DNA of 64,000 nt from Staphylospora marina (GTDB lineage Bacteria > Bacillota > Bacilli > Thermoactinomycetales > Thermoactinomycetaceae). Shown here piece by piece: positions 15,635-24,055 of this stretch. A program made the translations under genes and the position numbers. The notes beneath the pieces were generated by a model, which was not told the origin of the DNA, did no database searches, and saw only the letters and a program-made list of their open reading frames with translations. The stretch's first letter is position 1. Every line of letters begins with the position of its first letter. Location: assembly GCF_003856495.1 (NCBI RefSeq), contig NZ_CP034118.1, positions 2,206,182 through 2,270,181 on the forward strand. Direction: 5' to 3'.

Positions 15635-18208
15635 TCAGTTCCTTCCGAAGGGCCAAGTACCCGGACCCGGATTTTTTCTGTCACCGTCCCCGCCCGGCGG
15701 TTCAGTGCCGGGGTCGTCATCTTTTCTGCCCGGACGACCGTCATCATGGCCGCCTCTGCCATCCCCGTCCTTGCCGTCATCGTTTCCGTCGCCCGGTTTC
15801 TCTTCCTTTTTCTCCGGTTTCAGCTTCACCGTTGCGGGATCGGAAGCCATTTCGGCGTTTTCGGGATCATCGGCTTCGGTGTCGATGGCCACCACACGAT
15901 AGGTGTAGACTTTTTCGCCACCGCCTCCGCCACCGAGCCAGTCGAGGAAGCCTCCGCCACCGTCATTCGGCGGCTGGACGGATGTGTCTTCAAATTGGGT
16001 CGAACCCGGTCCGGCTTCGCCCACCACCTGGAAGTCTCCGCCTTCGGAACGCTCGATGCGGAACTTCACGCGGGAGCTCATCCGTTTCCAACGAACGATG
16101 ACCTTGTTCTCTTTGGCGTTGTACTTCGCTTCGATGATTCTGGGCGGCTCAAGCTTGAACGGCGGCTCCGGTTCCGGAACGCCCGGGTTCTTGAATTTCT
16201 TCTTGGGCGTATCCTTCAGCGTTTCCGACATCACATAGCTGAAGATCTTGGCCGGCGCGCTGCCACCGGTCATCTCTGGGCCTTTTTCTTTCTCGTAGAA
16301 GAGCATGACCGCTCCCACGAGATCCGGCGTGTACCCGACGAACCAGGCCGATTCTCCTTTTTGGGTCGTTCCCGTCTTGCCGGCCACGTCCCGACCGTCC
16401 TTCAGCCGGGCTTTTTTACCGGTTCCGTCCTCGACGACCTGTTTCAGCATCCGGGTCATGTAATACGTGGATTTTTTGTCAAACACCTGTTTCTCTTCCA
16501 GATCATCCGGCTTCTTTGTATCGCCGTTCGGTAATCTCACTTCCTTGATGGTATGAGCCGGAATGTAGGAGCCGAAGTTGGGATACACCGAATACGCCTG
16601 AGCCATCTGGACGGTGTTCACACCTTTGCTCATTCCGCCCAAGGCCAACGGGGCCCATCCCTTGTCCGCCTGTTCCATCGGCAACCCCAACTCTTGGGCG
16701 TACCGGAAGGCACGTTCCAGTCCCATCTCTTGCAACAGGTGAATGGTGGACAGGTTGAGCGACTGTTTCACCATTTCCTGCATCTCGACGTCCCCTTTGG
16801 CATCGCCGCTGTAGTTTTTCGGTTCCCATTCGCCGATTTTGATCTTTTCATCTTTCACTATACTGTATTCATTGTAGTCCTTGTCCTTGATGGCCGGCGT
16901 GTAGACGGTGAGCGGCTTGATCGTCGAGCCCGGCTGAATCAGCTGGGTGGCGCGGTTCATGAAGCCCGGCGCGAACTCGCGTCCTCCGCCCACGGCGGCG
17001 ATCAGACCCGTTTTCGGATCCAGCAGGGTGATCCCCGCATCGGCTCCCGTCAGGGGTTTGCCATCGTTGTTGGTGAACAGCTCATCCTTTTTCAGAGCCT
17101 CTTCCACCGCTTTTTGCGCCTTCGTGTTGAGTCCGGTGAAAATGTGGTATCCGCCTCTTTCCAGTTCTTCCCGGTCGATGTTGTATTTCTCTTTCAGTTC
17201 CTTGGCCACCAGATCCTTGTAGGCGGCATACCCGGACTTGACTGCATACCTTTTGTAGCAATCCTCGCAGACTTCCAGCGGTTTTTTCGCCAGTTGTTCC
17301 GCTTCTTCCTGGGAAATCAGCGGCGGCATCACGTCATCCACCGGCAAGACCAGCTTCAGCACGACGTTGCGCCGTTCGATGGCCTTTTCTTTTTTCCGCA
17401 GCGGGTTGTAGGTGGTGGGTGCCTTGGGCATGCCGGCCAGCATGGCCGCTTCTTCCTTTTTCAAGCTTTTTTGGGTCAAATCCACATCGAAATAAACCTT
17501 GGCCGCCATTTGCACCCCGGCAATCTCCCCGCCGAAGTTGATGTAGTTCAGGTACGCTTCGAGGATCTTGTCTTTCGAATAATCCTTCTCCAGCAGGAGG
17601 GCGCATCCCAGCTCGCGGATTTTCCGGGTCATCGTCTTGCTGTCGTCCTGCAGGACGATGTTTTTGCACACCTGCTGGGTGATGGTGCTGGCTCCTTGCG
17701 CCGCACCGAAGGAAACAATGTTTTTGATGACCGCGCGTCCCAGCCCCTCAAAGTCGATGCCGTTGTGTTCGTAGAAGCGGCGGTCCTCCACCTTCACGAA
17801 AGCATCCACCATCAAATTGTTGTGCTTACGCAATTCTTCGATTTTCACATGCTCCCGCAATGCCGCTCCGAACTGGGCCACGACTTGCTTATTACTATCA
17901 TAGATTTTGGAGACCTGCGGCATGTTTTCCGCCTCAATGCTCTCCAGGTCGTAGAAATCGGCGGACAGCATGATGGCGGAACAACCGCCCACGGTCAGCA
18001 GGAGCACGGTGAGCAGGACCAGCAGGATCCACTTCATGTTGAAGAAGCGTCGCCAGCCCGTTTTCACGCTCACTTTGCCTGCGCCTCTCGCGGAGCGGGC
18101 GCTGCGGGACGTGGGTCCCACCCGCTGGCTGCGGGACCGGGGAGGCATCGGGGTGTAGCTGCTGCGCAGCTGATCCCGGCGATCATTGTTCCTGCGGAAA
18201 TCGTCCAT
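15635..18208 (-). CDS. class A penicillin-binding protein (bifunctional transglycosylase/transpeptidase)
   Basis: An 857-residue type II membrane protein that polymerises and cross-links peptidoglycan. A basic cytoplasmic tail is followed by one membrane helix at about residues 59-76. The GT51 domain has EDRRFYEHNGID (catalytic Glu near 131) and GASTITQQ. The transpeptidase has STIK (Ser near 427), SLN and KTGTT (near 610). A fibronectin-III-like domain and a Gly/Asp/Lys-rich low-complexity tail of about 80 residues follow. The linker between domains carries a CEDC pair, not usual for the family. ATG 18208 follows AGGAGGG; the 11 in-frame codons before it are rejected. Confidence 0.93.
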   Translation of the reverse strand: MDDFRRNNDRRDQLRSSYTPMPPRSRSQRVGPTSRSARSARGAGKVSVKTGWRRFFNMKWILLVLLTVLLLTVGGCSAIMLSADFYDLESIEAENMPQVSKIYDSNKQVVAQFGAALREHVKIEELRKHNNLMVDAFVKVEDRRFYEHNGIDFEGLGRAVIKNIVSFGAAQGASTITQQVCKNIVLQDDSKTMTRKIRELGCALLLEKDYSKDKILEAYLNYINFGGEIAGVQMAAKVYFDVDLTQKSLKKEEAAMLAGMPKAPTTYNPLRKKEKAIERRNVVLKLVLPVDDVMPPLISQEEAEQLAKKPLEVCEDCYKRYAVKSGYAAYKDLVAKELKEKYNIDREELERGGYHIFTGLNTKAQKAVEEALKKDELFTNNDGKPLTGADAGITLLDPKTGLIAAVGGGREFAPGFMNRATQLIQPGSTIKPLTVYTPAIKDKDYNEYSIVKDEKIKIGEWEPKNYSGDAKGDVEMQEMVKQSLNLSTIHLLQEMGLERAFRYAQELGLPMEQADKGWAPLALGGMSKGVNTVQMAQAYSVYPNFGSYIPAHTIKEVRLPNGDTKKPDDLEEKQVFDKKSTYYMTRMLKQVVEDGTGKKARLKDGRDVAGKTGTTQKGESAWFVGYTPDLVGAVMLFYEKEKGPEMTGGSAPAKIFSYVMSETLKDTPKKKFKNPGVPEPEPPFKLEPPRIIEAKYNAKENKVIVRWKRMSSRVKFRIERSEGGDFQVVGEAGPGSTQFEDTSVQPPNDGGGGFLDWLGGGGGGEKVYTYRVVAIDTEADDPENAEMASDPATVKLKPEKKEEKPGDGNDDGKDGDGRGGHDDGRPGRKDDDPGTEPPGGDGDRKNPGPGTWPFGRN

Positions 18209-18335
18209 CGCGCCTTCCCTCCTGTTTTTTCTTCTCGTCACTCGCGTCTCTATCCAACTGACTGCTTATTCAAGAAAGATCCCATCCATGATTGCGCGGG
18301 CGGCATTCCGCTTCCCCGACAATGAGATTCTGTGG

Positions 18336-18341
18336 TATAGT
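18336..18341 (+). promoter_or_regulatory. possible extended -10 promoter
   Basis: TATAGT with an upstream TG (TGGTATAGT), lying just ahead of a small membrane-protein ORF. No convincing -35 is present. Confidence 0.4.
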
Positions 18342-18350
18342 GAGGCGGGG

Positions 18351-18530
18351 GTGAACGCTTTGAACCGGGATGCCGCAATATTCGCCTGTCGTTTCACCGG
18401 ATTTGCCGGACTGGCCGCCAGCCTGTTCTTGTGGAAGGTGGCGGGGACCGGTTCGTTTCTCGCCGGTCTCGTCGGATCGGCCTGTTGGTTCGTGCTCGGC
18501 GAAACGGTCCGAAGGCGCCGGGGGCAATAA
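18351..18530 (+). CDS. small membrane protein (about 59 aa)
   Basis: A short ORF ending RRRRGQ with two hydrophobic segments (FTGFAGLAASLFLWKVAG and SFLAGLVGSACWFVLG). It looks like a two-helix membrane protein with a basic C-terminus inside. The start is uncertain. GTG 18351 would be nearly leaderless relative to the -10 at 18336, whereas TTG 18360 has a G-rich ribosome site (GAGGCGGGGG) at workable spacing. The gene is divergent from the PBP gene. No family is recognised. Confidence 0.5.
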   Translation: MNALNRDAAIFACRFTGFAGLAASLFLWKVAGTGSFLAGLVGSACWFVLGETVRRRRGQ

Positions 18531-18638
18531 AAAGCCCGGCCCCTCCGGTTGAGGGACTCTCCCATTATAGCGCAAAATTGGTTCAGAAGGTTTGTCTGTT
18601 TTAAAAAATATTACAGTAGTATTACGTGAATCTTATTG

Positions 18639-19406
18639 CTATTTTACATGATACAGCCAATGGGTGAAACCCCCCGTCACCGGGATCACCGCGCCCGTGA
18701 TCAGGTCCGAGTCGGGGTGGGCCAAAAACCGCACGACGCGGGCGATGTCTTCGCCGGTTCCCGGCCGGCCCGCCGGCGTGCGCGGATCGGTGTGCCCGCG
18801 GACATCGGCGATTTGTGCTTCCTTGAACGGATCCCGAATGTCGCCGGGCACCACCATGTTGACCGTGATGCCGTGCGGTGCCTCTTCCCGGGCCAGCGTC
18901 CGCGTCAACGACAAGAGTCCCGTTTTGGCCGCCGCATACGGGCCGTATCCTTCCCACCCCCCCATCTGCTCCACCTCGGCGTACCCGAACGTGATGATCC
19001 GCCCGAACCGCCTCTCGCGCATGCCCGGCACCACTTCGCGGATCAGCCGGAACACGCCGGACAGATTGCCGTCCACCATTTCCCGCCAGGTGTCGTCATC
19101 AAACTCCGTCAGCCGCTTCGGCCGGAACGTGAACGGTCCCGCCGCGCATACCAGAACGTCGACCCGTCCCCATGCGGACATCACTTCGTTCGCCATTCGC
19201 CGGACATCTTCCCCGTCGGCCACGTCTCCCTGCAACAGAAGACATTCCCCATGTATTTTTTCGATCCGTTCCTTCCATTTGTGTCCCGCTTCGACACTTT
19301 TCCGGTAATTGAGCACGATGCGAAATCCGTCTTCCGCCAGGGCACGTGCCACCTGCACCCCCAGCCCTTTCACTCCTCCGACGATCCATGCCACGCGAGT
19401 TTCCAT
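18639..19406 (-). CDS. short-chain dehydrogenase/reductase (YtkK-like)
   Basis: A 255-residue SDR enzyme. The cofactor motif is VGGVKGLG near the N-terminus, CAAGPF takes the place of NNAG, the catalytic pair is YAAAK, and the C-terminus is ITGAVIPVTGG. The usual catalytic Ser ahead of the Tyr is not obvious (IITFGYAEVEQMGG); the same is true of B. subtilis YtkK, which it resembles across its length. The likely reaction is NAD(P)-linked oxidoreduction of an unknown carbonyl substrate. ATG 19406 follows AGGAGGG. It stands alone after the lipase terminator. Confidence 0.85.
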   Translation of the reverse strand: METRVAWIVGGVKGLGVQVARALAEDGFRIVLNYRKSVEAGHKWKERIEKIHGECLLLQGDVADGEDVRRMANEVMSAWGRVDVLVCAAGPFTFRPKRLTEFDDDTWREMVDGNLSGVFRLIREVVPGMRERRFGRIITFGYAEVEQMGGWEGYGPYAAAKTGLLSLTRTLAREEAPHGITVNMVVPGDIRDPFKEAQIADVRGHTDPRTPAGRPGTGEDIARVVRFLAHPDSDLITGAVIPVTGGFTHWLYHVK

Positions 19407-19451
19407 TTCCGATCCCTCCTTGCTCCATTGTAACGGAAGGGGGAACGACTG

Positions 19452-19484
19452 CAAAAAAATTCCCGCCCTGAAACAGGGCGGGAA
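19452..19484 (-). terminator. terminator of the lipase gene
   Basis: A perfect 11-bp stem TTCCCGCCCTG / CAGGGCGGGAA with a 3-base loop, followed on the minus strand by a run of T. Confidence 0.9.
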
Positions 19485-19547
19485 GATATGGACGATCTCC
19501 GGACCGCTTTTCAAACAGCTTTCACATGGGGCCTGCGGAAAACGTTC

Positions 19548-21179
19548 TCATTTCGAAACGCTTGCCGATTTCACGAACGTCCGGGTGAACGGCTGTCCGT
19601 CCACGGTTTTTCCGGTGATCTCCACCGTGATGTTGTACACCCCGGGGGTGCTCACCGCCAATTTGCCGGCATGGAGGTTCCGGCCGCTTGCGGGATTCAG
19701 GCGGAGATGCAGGGCCGAATCGGATTTCGTTTCACCCTGGACGGTGCGGACGGCTTTCACGTCCACCTTGACGGAGTTCGGGTCAATGCGTCCGTTCGTC
19801 AGTTTCACCTCGACCGGGACGCTTCCCTTGCCCAGCGCCGGCAGCTTCACCGTCACGGGCGACGTGCCGCCGCGCCATCCGGCCAACAGGAAGTAGGCAT
19901 CCCGTTTGGGCGATTGAATGGTCAAGGTCCAGGAACCGCTTTCAGGTGCGGAGATCTTGAAGCCCTGGACGGACGCTCCGCGGAAAAACGCCTCGTCGGT
20001 CGAGGAACCCCACTCCCGGCTGGTGCGGTCATACGTTTTTCCGGAGGGAGACACCAGTTTCACTTGGACGTCCGGAGATTTGGTCAGCACGTGGAACAAG
20101 GCTTCCTTGGCCCCTTCATCCACGTGAATCGTCCGGGAAACGGCCGCTCCGGCGGCAAGGGGGCCTCCGTGCATGTACTGATTGACCGGCTCCGCGGATG
20201 CTTCCGTGCTCTCCAGTCCCTTCGCCGATGCGGCATTGGCGGTCACCGCGGACGATCTCAGCACCGATTCGATCCGTCCGAACACCGCGGACCCGGTGCG
20301 GATTTTGTCATGGTCCAGATCGGCGGTGAACAGATGGTTTCCGTACGGCAGGTAGGTGCTCCAGACATTGACCAGACCGTCATTGTCACCGTATTGGGAC
20401 AGGTAGAGTCCCCCCATTTGCAGGGCGGAGAACAGCGGACCCCAGTTTGTCCCGGCTGCGGTGTAATACGTGTTTTTGGTGGCGTTTGCATGGCCGTCCG
20501 TCTGTTGACGGTACTGGGCCATTTGACCGGTTTGCAGGGAATAGGTGGCATCGGTTTTCTGCCCCAGCAGATCGGCCAGCCAACCGGCCCACCAGCTGTA
20601 GGCGAGATCCGCCAGATGCGACCCGTGGTGCGGAGATCCCAGGGTCACCACGCGTCCCACATAGGGGTGCGCTCCGTAGTGGATCAAGGCGGCCTGGGTG
20701 TCGGGACCTCCCTTGCTGTGGGCGACGATGTTCACCTTCTGACCGAAGTGATTGTAGATGCTCTGCAGCATGGATGCCAACAATTGGCCGTTGTCCCACT
20801 GGCTCTTGGGCGTTCCTCCGGCATCATACAACTGGACGAATGCAGTGCGATATCCTGCCTGATACGCCTTCTCGTACATGTCGTTCAGTCCGTGGTACTC
20901 CGTTTCATCCCACCAATCCTGGGCACGGCCGTTCATCCCCTGAACAAAGACGATCGGAGGCTTGGAAGGATCGGCGTTGGGCGGAGTGGCTCCGAGAAAC
21001 CAAGTGCCCGGCGTCGTCACATTGGACGGAGGCGGAAGCTGGAGTGCGGACACCTCACCGTTTGCATTCACGATCCCCATCGGGGTCGGAGCGGGCGGCT
21101 TCCCGGGAGCTGCGGGGGCAAAACCGGTTGGCGCCAGCAGCAGTACCAAACACAGGAAGAAAGCCAACCATTTGCGCAT
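19548..21179 (-). CDS. secreted lipase/esterase with C-terminal beta-rich domains
   Basis: A 543-residue secreted protein. A signal peptide (WLAFFLCLVLLLAPTGFAPA) is followed by an alpha/beta hydrolase domain. The oxyanion loop is FVQGMNG, and the nucleophile sits in AHSKGG (Ser155), the AHSxG variant typical of Bacillus family I lipases; SPHHGSHLAD is also lipase-like. After about residue 345 come two beta-rich modules. The first resembles a pre-peptidase C-terminal (PPC) domain (VKLVSPSGKTYDR, SGSWTLTI), the second a bacterial Ig-like fold; both may aid stability or surface binding. ATG 21179 has GGAGGGG upstream. Spo0A-box-like sites lie upstream. Confidence 0.85.
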   Translation of the reverse strand: MRKWLAFFLCLVLLLAPTGFAPAAPGKPPAPTPMGIVNANGEVSALQLPPPSNVTTPGTWFLGATPPNADPSKPPIVFVQGMNGRAQDWWDETEYHGLNDMYEKAYQAGYRTAFVQLYDAGGTPKSQWDNGQLLASMLQSIYNHFGQKVNIVAHSKGGPDTQAALIHYGAHPYVGRVVTLGSPHHGSHLADLAYSWWAGWLADLLGQKTDATYSLQTGQMAQYRQQTDGHANATKNTYYTAAGTNWGPLFSALQMGGLYLSQYGDNDGLVNVWSTYLPYGNHLFTADLDHDKIRTGSAVFGRIESVLRSSAVTANAASAKGLESTEASAEPVNQYMHGGPLAAGAAVSRTIHVDEGAKEALFHVLTKSPDVQVKLVSPSGKTYDRTSREWGSSTDEAFFRGASVQGFKISAPESGSWTLTIQSPKRDAYFLLAGWRGGTSPVTVKLPALGKGSVPVEVKLTNGRIDPNSVKVDVKAVRTVQGETKSDSALHLRLNPASGRNLHAGKLAVSTPGVYNITVEITGKTVDGQPFTRTFVKSASVSK

Positions 21180-21241
21180 GCTGTCAACTCCCCTCCAGAG
21201 ATTGAAATATTTGGTTTGAATCTTTTTTCTCTTTTGTTTAT

Positions 21242-21259
21242 TTCGACAATAATCGACAT
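21242..21259 (-). promoter_or_regulatory. tandem Spo0A-box-like sites upstream of the lipase gene
   Basis: On the minus strand the sequence reads TATGTCGATTATTGTCGAAA. TTGTCGAA matches the 0A-box core TTTGTCGAA, and ATGTCGAT is a one-mismatch second copy 11 bases away. Two adjacent boxes 60-80 bases ahead of a start codon fit control by the sporulation regulator Spo0A. Confidence 0.45.
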
Positions 21260-21341
21260 AAATCCTTTTATCCGTGAAATTTTTTTTCGGATCCGGAAAC
21301 AACGGTGGCCGGGAGTGTCCGGAAGCTTCGGGACCCCGCCG

Positions 21342-21376
21342 GGCGCCGGTTCCGCCGATGAATGGCAACCGGCGCC
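21342..21376. promoter_or_regulatory. strong GC-rich hairpin
   Basis: A perfect 10-bp inverted repeat GGCGCCGGTT / AACCGGCGCC lies between the pseudouridine synthase stop and the lipase start. It has no U-tract, so it may be a weak terminator or an mRNA-stabilising hairpin. Confidence 0.4.
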
Positions 21377-21420
21377 GCGGACGTGAGAACTCCGGAACCC
21401 TGTCCGTGCCCGAACCGGGC

Positions 21421-22347
21421 TTACGTATCCGATTCCGACAATCGCTCCATCAATCGCCGCATGTCTGCCGGCAAAGGAGATTCCCACTCCATCCATTCCC
21501 GATGCCGGGGATGGAGCAAGCGAAGTCTGGCCGCGTGCAAGGCCTGCCGGCCGATCCATCCCTCCTCCTCTCCGCGACCGTAGAGCGGATCGCCGATCAG
21601 CGGGTGGCCGATGGACGACAGGTGCACCCGGATCTGGTGCGTGCGGCCCGTTTCCAGACGCAAGCGCAGCAGGGCAGCCCGTTCCCAAGCGTTCAGCACC
21701 CGGTACCGAGTGACGGACGGATATCCCCCCTCTTTTTCGGTCATCACCCGGTACAGCCCGGCCTCCGGGTCATGACCGATCGGGGCGTCGATCGTCCCTT
21801 CCGGCGGCTCCGGAATGCCGTGGCAAATGGCCTGGTATTCGCGCTCATATCGCTTGTGGATCATTTGCTCGGCCAGAAACCAGTGAGCCTGGGCATGTTT
21901 GGCAACCGCCATCAATCCCGACGTGTCCCGGTCGAGCCGGGTGACGGGCCGCATGGTGTGATGCTCCCCGCGCTGCTGCCAGTAATGCATCAGTCCGTTG
22001 GCCAAGGTGCCTTCCTTGTATCCGCGGGTCGGATGGACCACCAAACCGGGCGGCTTGTCGATGATGATCAAATCGGCATCCTCATAGACCACCCGAAATT
22101 CAACCGGTTGCGGCGGAAGATGTTCGGTCCGGTCTTCCGGCATGCGGATTTCCACCAAATCCCCTTTCTTCACCCGGGCCGTGAACCAGATCACTTCCCC
22201 GTTCACCGTCACCAACCGGTTCATCTTCAATTTGTTCATCAGCCTCCGGGAGAACCGGAAGCGGTTTCTCAGCACCTGTTTCAGCATCAAGCCGTCCTCT
22301 TCCGCCGTCACCCGATGGCTGAAGACGGGCGTTTCTTTTTGTTCCAT
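21421..22347 (-). CDS. RluD-family pseudouridine synthase
   Basis: A 308-residue enzyme that isomerises uridine to pseudouridine in RNA. An N-terminal S4-like RNA-binding part (SRRLMNKLKMNRLVTVNG) precedes the catalytic domain. That domain has the active-site motif RLDRDTSG, IIDKPPGLVVHP and the C-terminal GRTHQIRVHLSSIGHPLIGD. It belongs to the RluA/RluD group; the target base (23S rRNA or another RNA) cannot be assigned. ATG 22347 follows AGAGGTG; GTG 22353 is an alternative. It is divergent from the thiamine operon. Confidence 0.9.
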   Translation of the reverse strand: MEQKETPVFSHRVTAEEDGLMLKQVLRNRFRFSRRLMNKLKMNRLVTVNGEVIWFTARVKKGDLVEIRMPEDRTEHLPPQPVEFRVVYEDADLIIIDKPPGLVVHPTRGYKEGTLANGLMHYWQQRGEHHTMRPVTRLDRDTSGLMAVAKHAQAHWFLAEQMIHKRYEREYQAICHGIPEPPEGTIDAPIGHDPEAGLYRVMTEKEGGYPSVTRYRVLNAWERAALLRLRLETGRTHQIRVHLSSIGHPLIGDPLYGRGEEEGWIGRQALHAARLRLLHPRHREWMEWESPLPADMRRLMERLSESDT

Positions 22348-22468
22348 TCCCACACCTCTGATGCCCCTTGTGAAATCACACGCCCCAGTATATCACACCC
22401 GGCAGACGTCGGGAGCGCATCTCCCGGTTCGCTTCCGCTTCCGTCCGCCGCTTCCCTCGTTCAATACA

Positions 22469-22497
22469 TGGACAAACCCATGCAGTTTCCGTATAAT
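22469..22497 (+). promoter_or_regulatory. sigma-A promoter of the thiamine-precursor transport operon
   Basis: A -35 TGGACA (22469-22474), a 17-base spacer and a perfect -10 TATAAT (22492-22497), ending about 25 bases before the TPP aptamer. Confidence 0.8.
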
Positions 22498-22521
22498 GGT
22501 TTCATTGAAAACGCATACTTC

Positions 22522-22609
22522 TCGCAGGGGAGCTGGAGAATGGCCGGCTGAGAGTGTGCACCGATGCACAGACCCTTGTACCTGATCCGGGTAATACCGG
22601 CGAAGGGAG
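22522..22609 (+). ncRNA. TPP riboswitch (THI element)
   Basis: The conserved elements are all present: GGGGAGC near the 5' end, GGCTGAGAGTG (22546-22556), GACCCTT, and ACCTGATCCGGGTAATACC followed by GGCGAAGGGA. This is the standard thiamine pyrophosphate aptamer. A terminator hairpin follows, so TPP binding should stop transcription before thiY. Confidence 0.97.
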
Positions 22610-22673
22610 ATGTGGAACCGGCTTCACGGAAACCGGCTTCATACTTGTCCGTTTGTGCCAGGCAAGCGATTGG

Positions 22674-22700
22674 CGCCTCCCGGATCGGGGAGGCGTTTTT
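22674..22700 (+). terminator. TPP-riboswitch-controlled terminator
   Basis: The stem CGCCTCCC / GGGAGGCG is followed by TTTTT. It sits between the TPP aptamer and the thiY ribosome site, so it is the likely expression platform. Confidence 0.88.
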
Positions 22701-22730
22701 GATTTGCATGCGCAAAAGGAGGAACATCAG

Positions 22731-23735
22731 ATGCGATTCGGAAAATGGTGGGCGTTCGCATTGGCGGCGCTGCTTCTGCCGATGACGGCCTGTGCGGGCG
22801 AACCGGCCGGCAAAACCGGCGAGCAGGGGCTGAAAAAAGTGACCCTCGTCCTGGACTGGACGCCCAACACCAACCACACCGGTCTGTACGTCGCCCGTGA
22901 CAAAGGATATTTCAAGGCGGAAGGACTGGACGTGACCATCATCCAGCCCGGGGAAACGGGCGCGGAGCAGATGGTGGCCACGGGCAATGCGGATTTCGGC
23001 GTCAGCTACCAGGAAGGGGTGACCCAGGCACGGACGCAACAGGTGCCCATCGTGTCGATCGCGGCGGTGCTGCAGCACAACACGTCCGGATTTGCCTCCC
23101 CGGCAGCCAAAAACATCACCCGCCCGAAGGATTTTGAAGGAAAAACCTACGGCGGCTGGGGTTCCCCGGTGGAGAAACAAATGATTTCCTCGCTCATGGA
23201 AGCGGATCAGGCCGATCCGAACAAGGTGAAAATCGTCAATACCGGAAACGTGGACTTCTTCACCGCCACGAAGAGAGACATCGATTTCATGTGGATTTAC
23301 TACGGATGGACCGGCATCGAAGCCGAGCTGCGCGGCGAGAAGCTGAACATGGTCTGGATCACGGATTACGGCAAGCAGCTGGATTATTACACCCCGGTCC
23401 TGATCACCGGCGAGAAAACCGTCAAGGAGGATCCCGACACGGTTCGCGCGTTTCTGAAGGCCGCGGCCCAAGGATATGAATTTGCGGCCCAACACCCGCA
23501 AGAAGCGGCGGATATTCTCGTCAAAGCCGTCCCCGATCTGGATGAGAAACTGGTCCACAAGAGCCAGGAATGGCTGAGTCCCCGCTACAAGGCGGACGCC
23601 CCCGCCTGGGGCATCCAGAAACGGGAAGTATGGGAGAACTACGCCGCCTGGATGAAACAGCACCAACTGCTGGAAGGTGAATTTGACGCAGCAAAAGCAT
23701 TCACCAACGAATTTCTGCCCCAAGGAGGAAAATGA
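22731..23735 (+). CDS. thiY: thiamine-pyrimidine-precursor-binding lipoprotein ThiY
   Basis: A 334-residue substrate-binding protein of the NMT1/THI5-like fold. The N-terminal lipoprotein signal ends LLPMTACAG. The body begins VTLVLDWTPNTNHTGLYVAR and has GETGAEQMVATGNADFG and the family's FMWIYYGWTGIEAE. ThiY binds formylaminopyrimidine or a related thiamine pyrimidine precursor outside the cell. ATG 22731 has AAAAGGAGG eight bases upstream. It is the first gene under the TPP riboswitch and is followed by a thiamine-binding protein, permease and ATPase genes. Confidence 0.92.
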   Translation: MRFGKWWAFALAALLLPMTACAGEPAGKTGEQGLKKVTLVLDWTPNTNHTGLYVARDKGYFKAEGLDVTIIQPGETGAEQMVATGNADFGVSYQEGVTQARTQQVPIVSIAAVLQHNTSGFASPAAKNITRPKDFEGKTYGGWGSPVEKQMISSLMEADQADPNKVKIVNTGNVDFFTATKRDIDFMWIYYGWTGIEAELRGEKLNMVWITDYGKQLDYYTPVLITGEKTVKEDPDTVRAFLKAAAQGYEFAAQHPQEAADILVKAVPDLDEKLVHKSQEWLSPRYKADAPAWGIQKREVWENYAAWMKQHQLLEGEFDAAKAFTNEFLPQGGK

Positions 23736-23737
23736 CC

Positions 23738-24055
23738 GTGGCGCGCACGCTGCTGAGCGTACAAATCCTGCCTCGCACCCCGGACGGCGGGGACGTGATT
23801 CCGTATGTGGACCGGGCCATCGAAGTGATCCAGGCGTCGGGGCTGCCCTTCCGGGTGGGACCGCTGGAAACGACCATGGAAGGAGAACTGGATGAACTGC
23901 TGGCCGTGGTGGCCCGGATGAACGAAGAAATGGTCCGGATGGGTTGTCCGAGCGTGATTCATCAGATCAAGATCTACCACAACACGGAAGGGGCCTCGAT
24001 GAACGAGCTGACCCGCAAGTACGATCCGCCCGCCGGAGGCGGTGAATCGAAATGA
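23738..24055 (+). CDS. MTH1187/YkoF-like thiamine-binding protein
   Basis: A 105-residue protein of the thiamine_BP (PF01910, MTH1187/YqgV) family, starting ARTLLSVQILPRTPDGGDVIPYVDRAIEVI and containing GPLETTMEGELDELL. Family members form ferredoxin-like tetramers that bind thiamine or its pyrimidine moiety in the cytoplasm. GTG 23738 is nine bases from AAGGAGG; ATG 23732 is too close to the ribosome site, although it overlaps the thiY stop as ATGA. Its own stop overlaps thiX (ATGA at 24052). An insert between thiY and thiX suggests that it receives or buffers the imported precursor. Confidence 0.85.
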   Translation: MARTLLSVQILPRTPDGGDVIPYVDRAIEVIQASGLPFRVGPLETTMEGELDELLAVVARMNEEMVRMGCPSVIHQIKIYHNTEGASMNELTRKYDPPAGGGESK

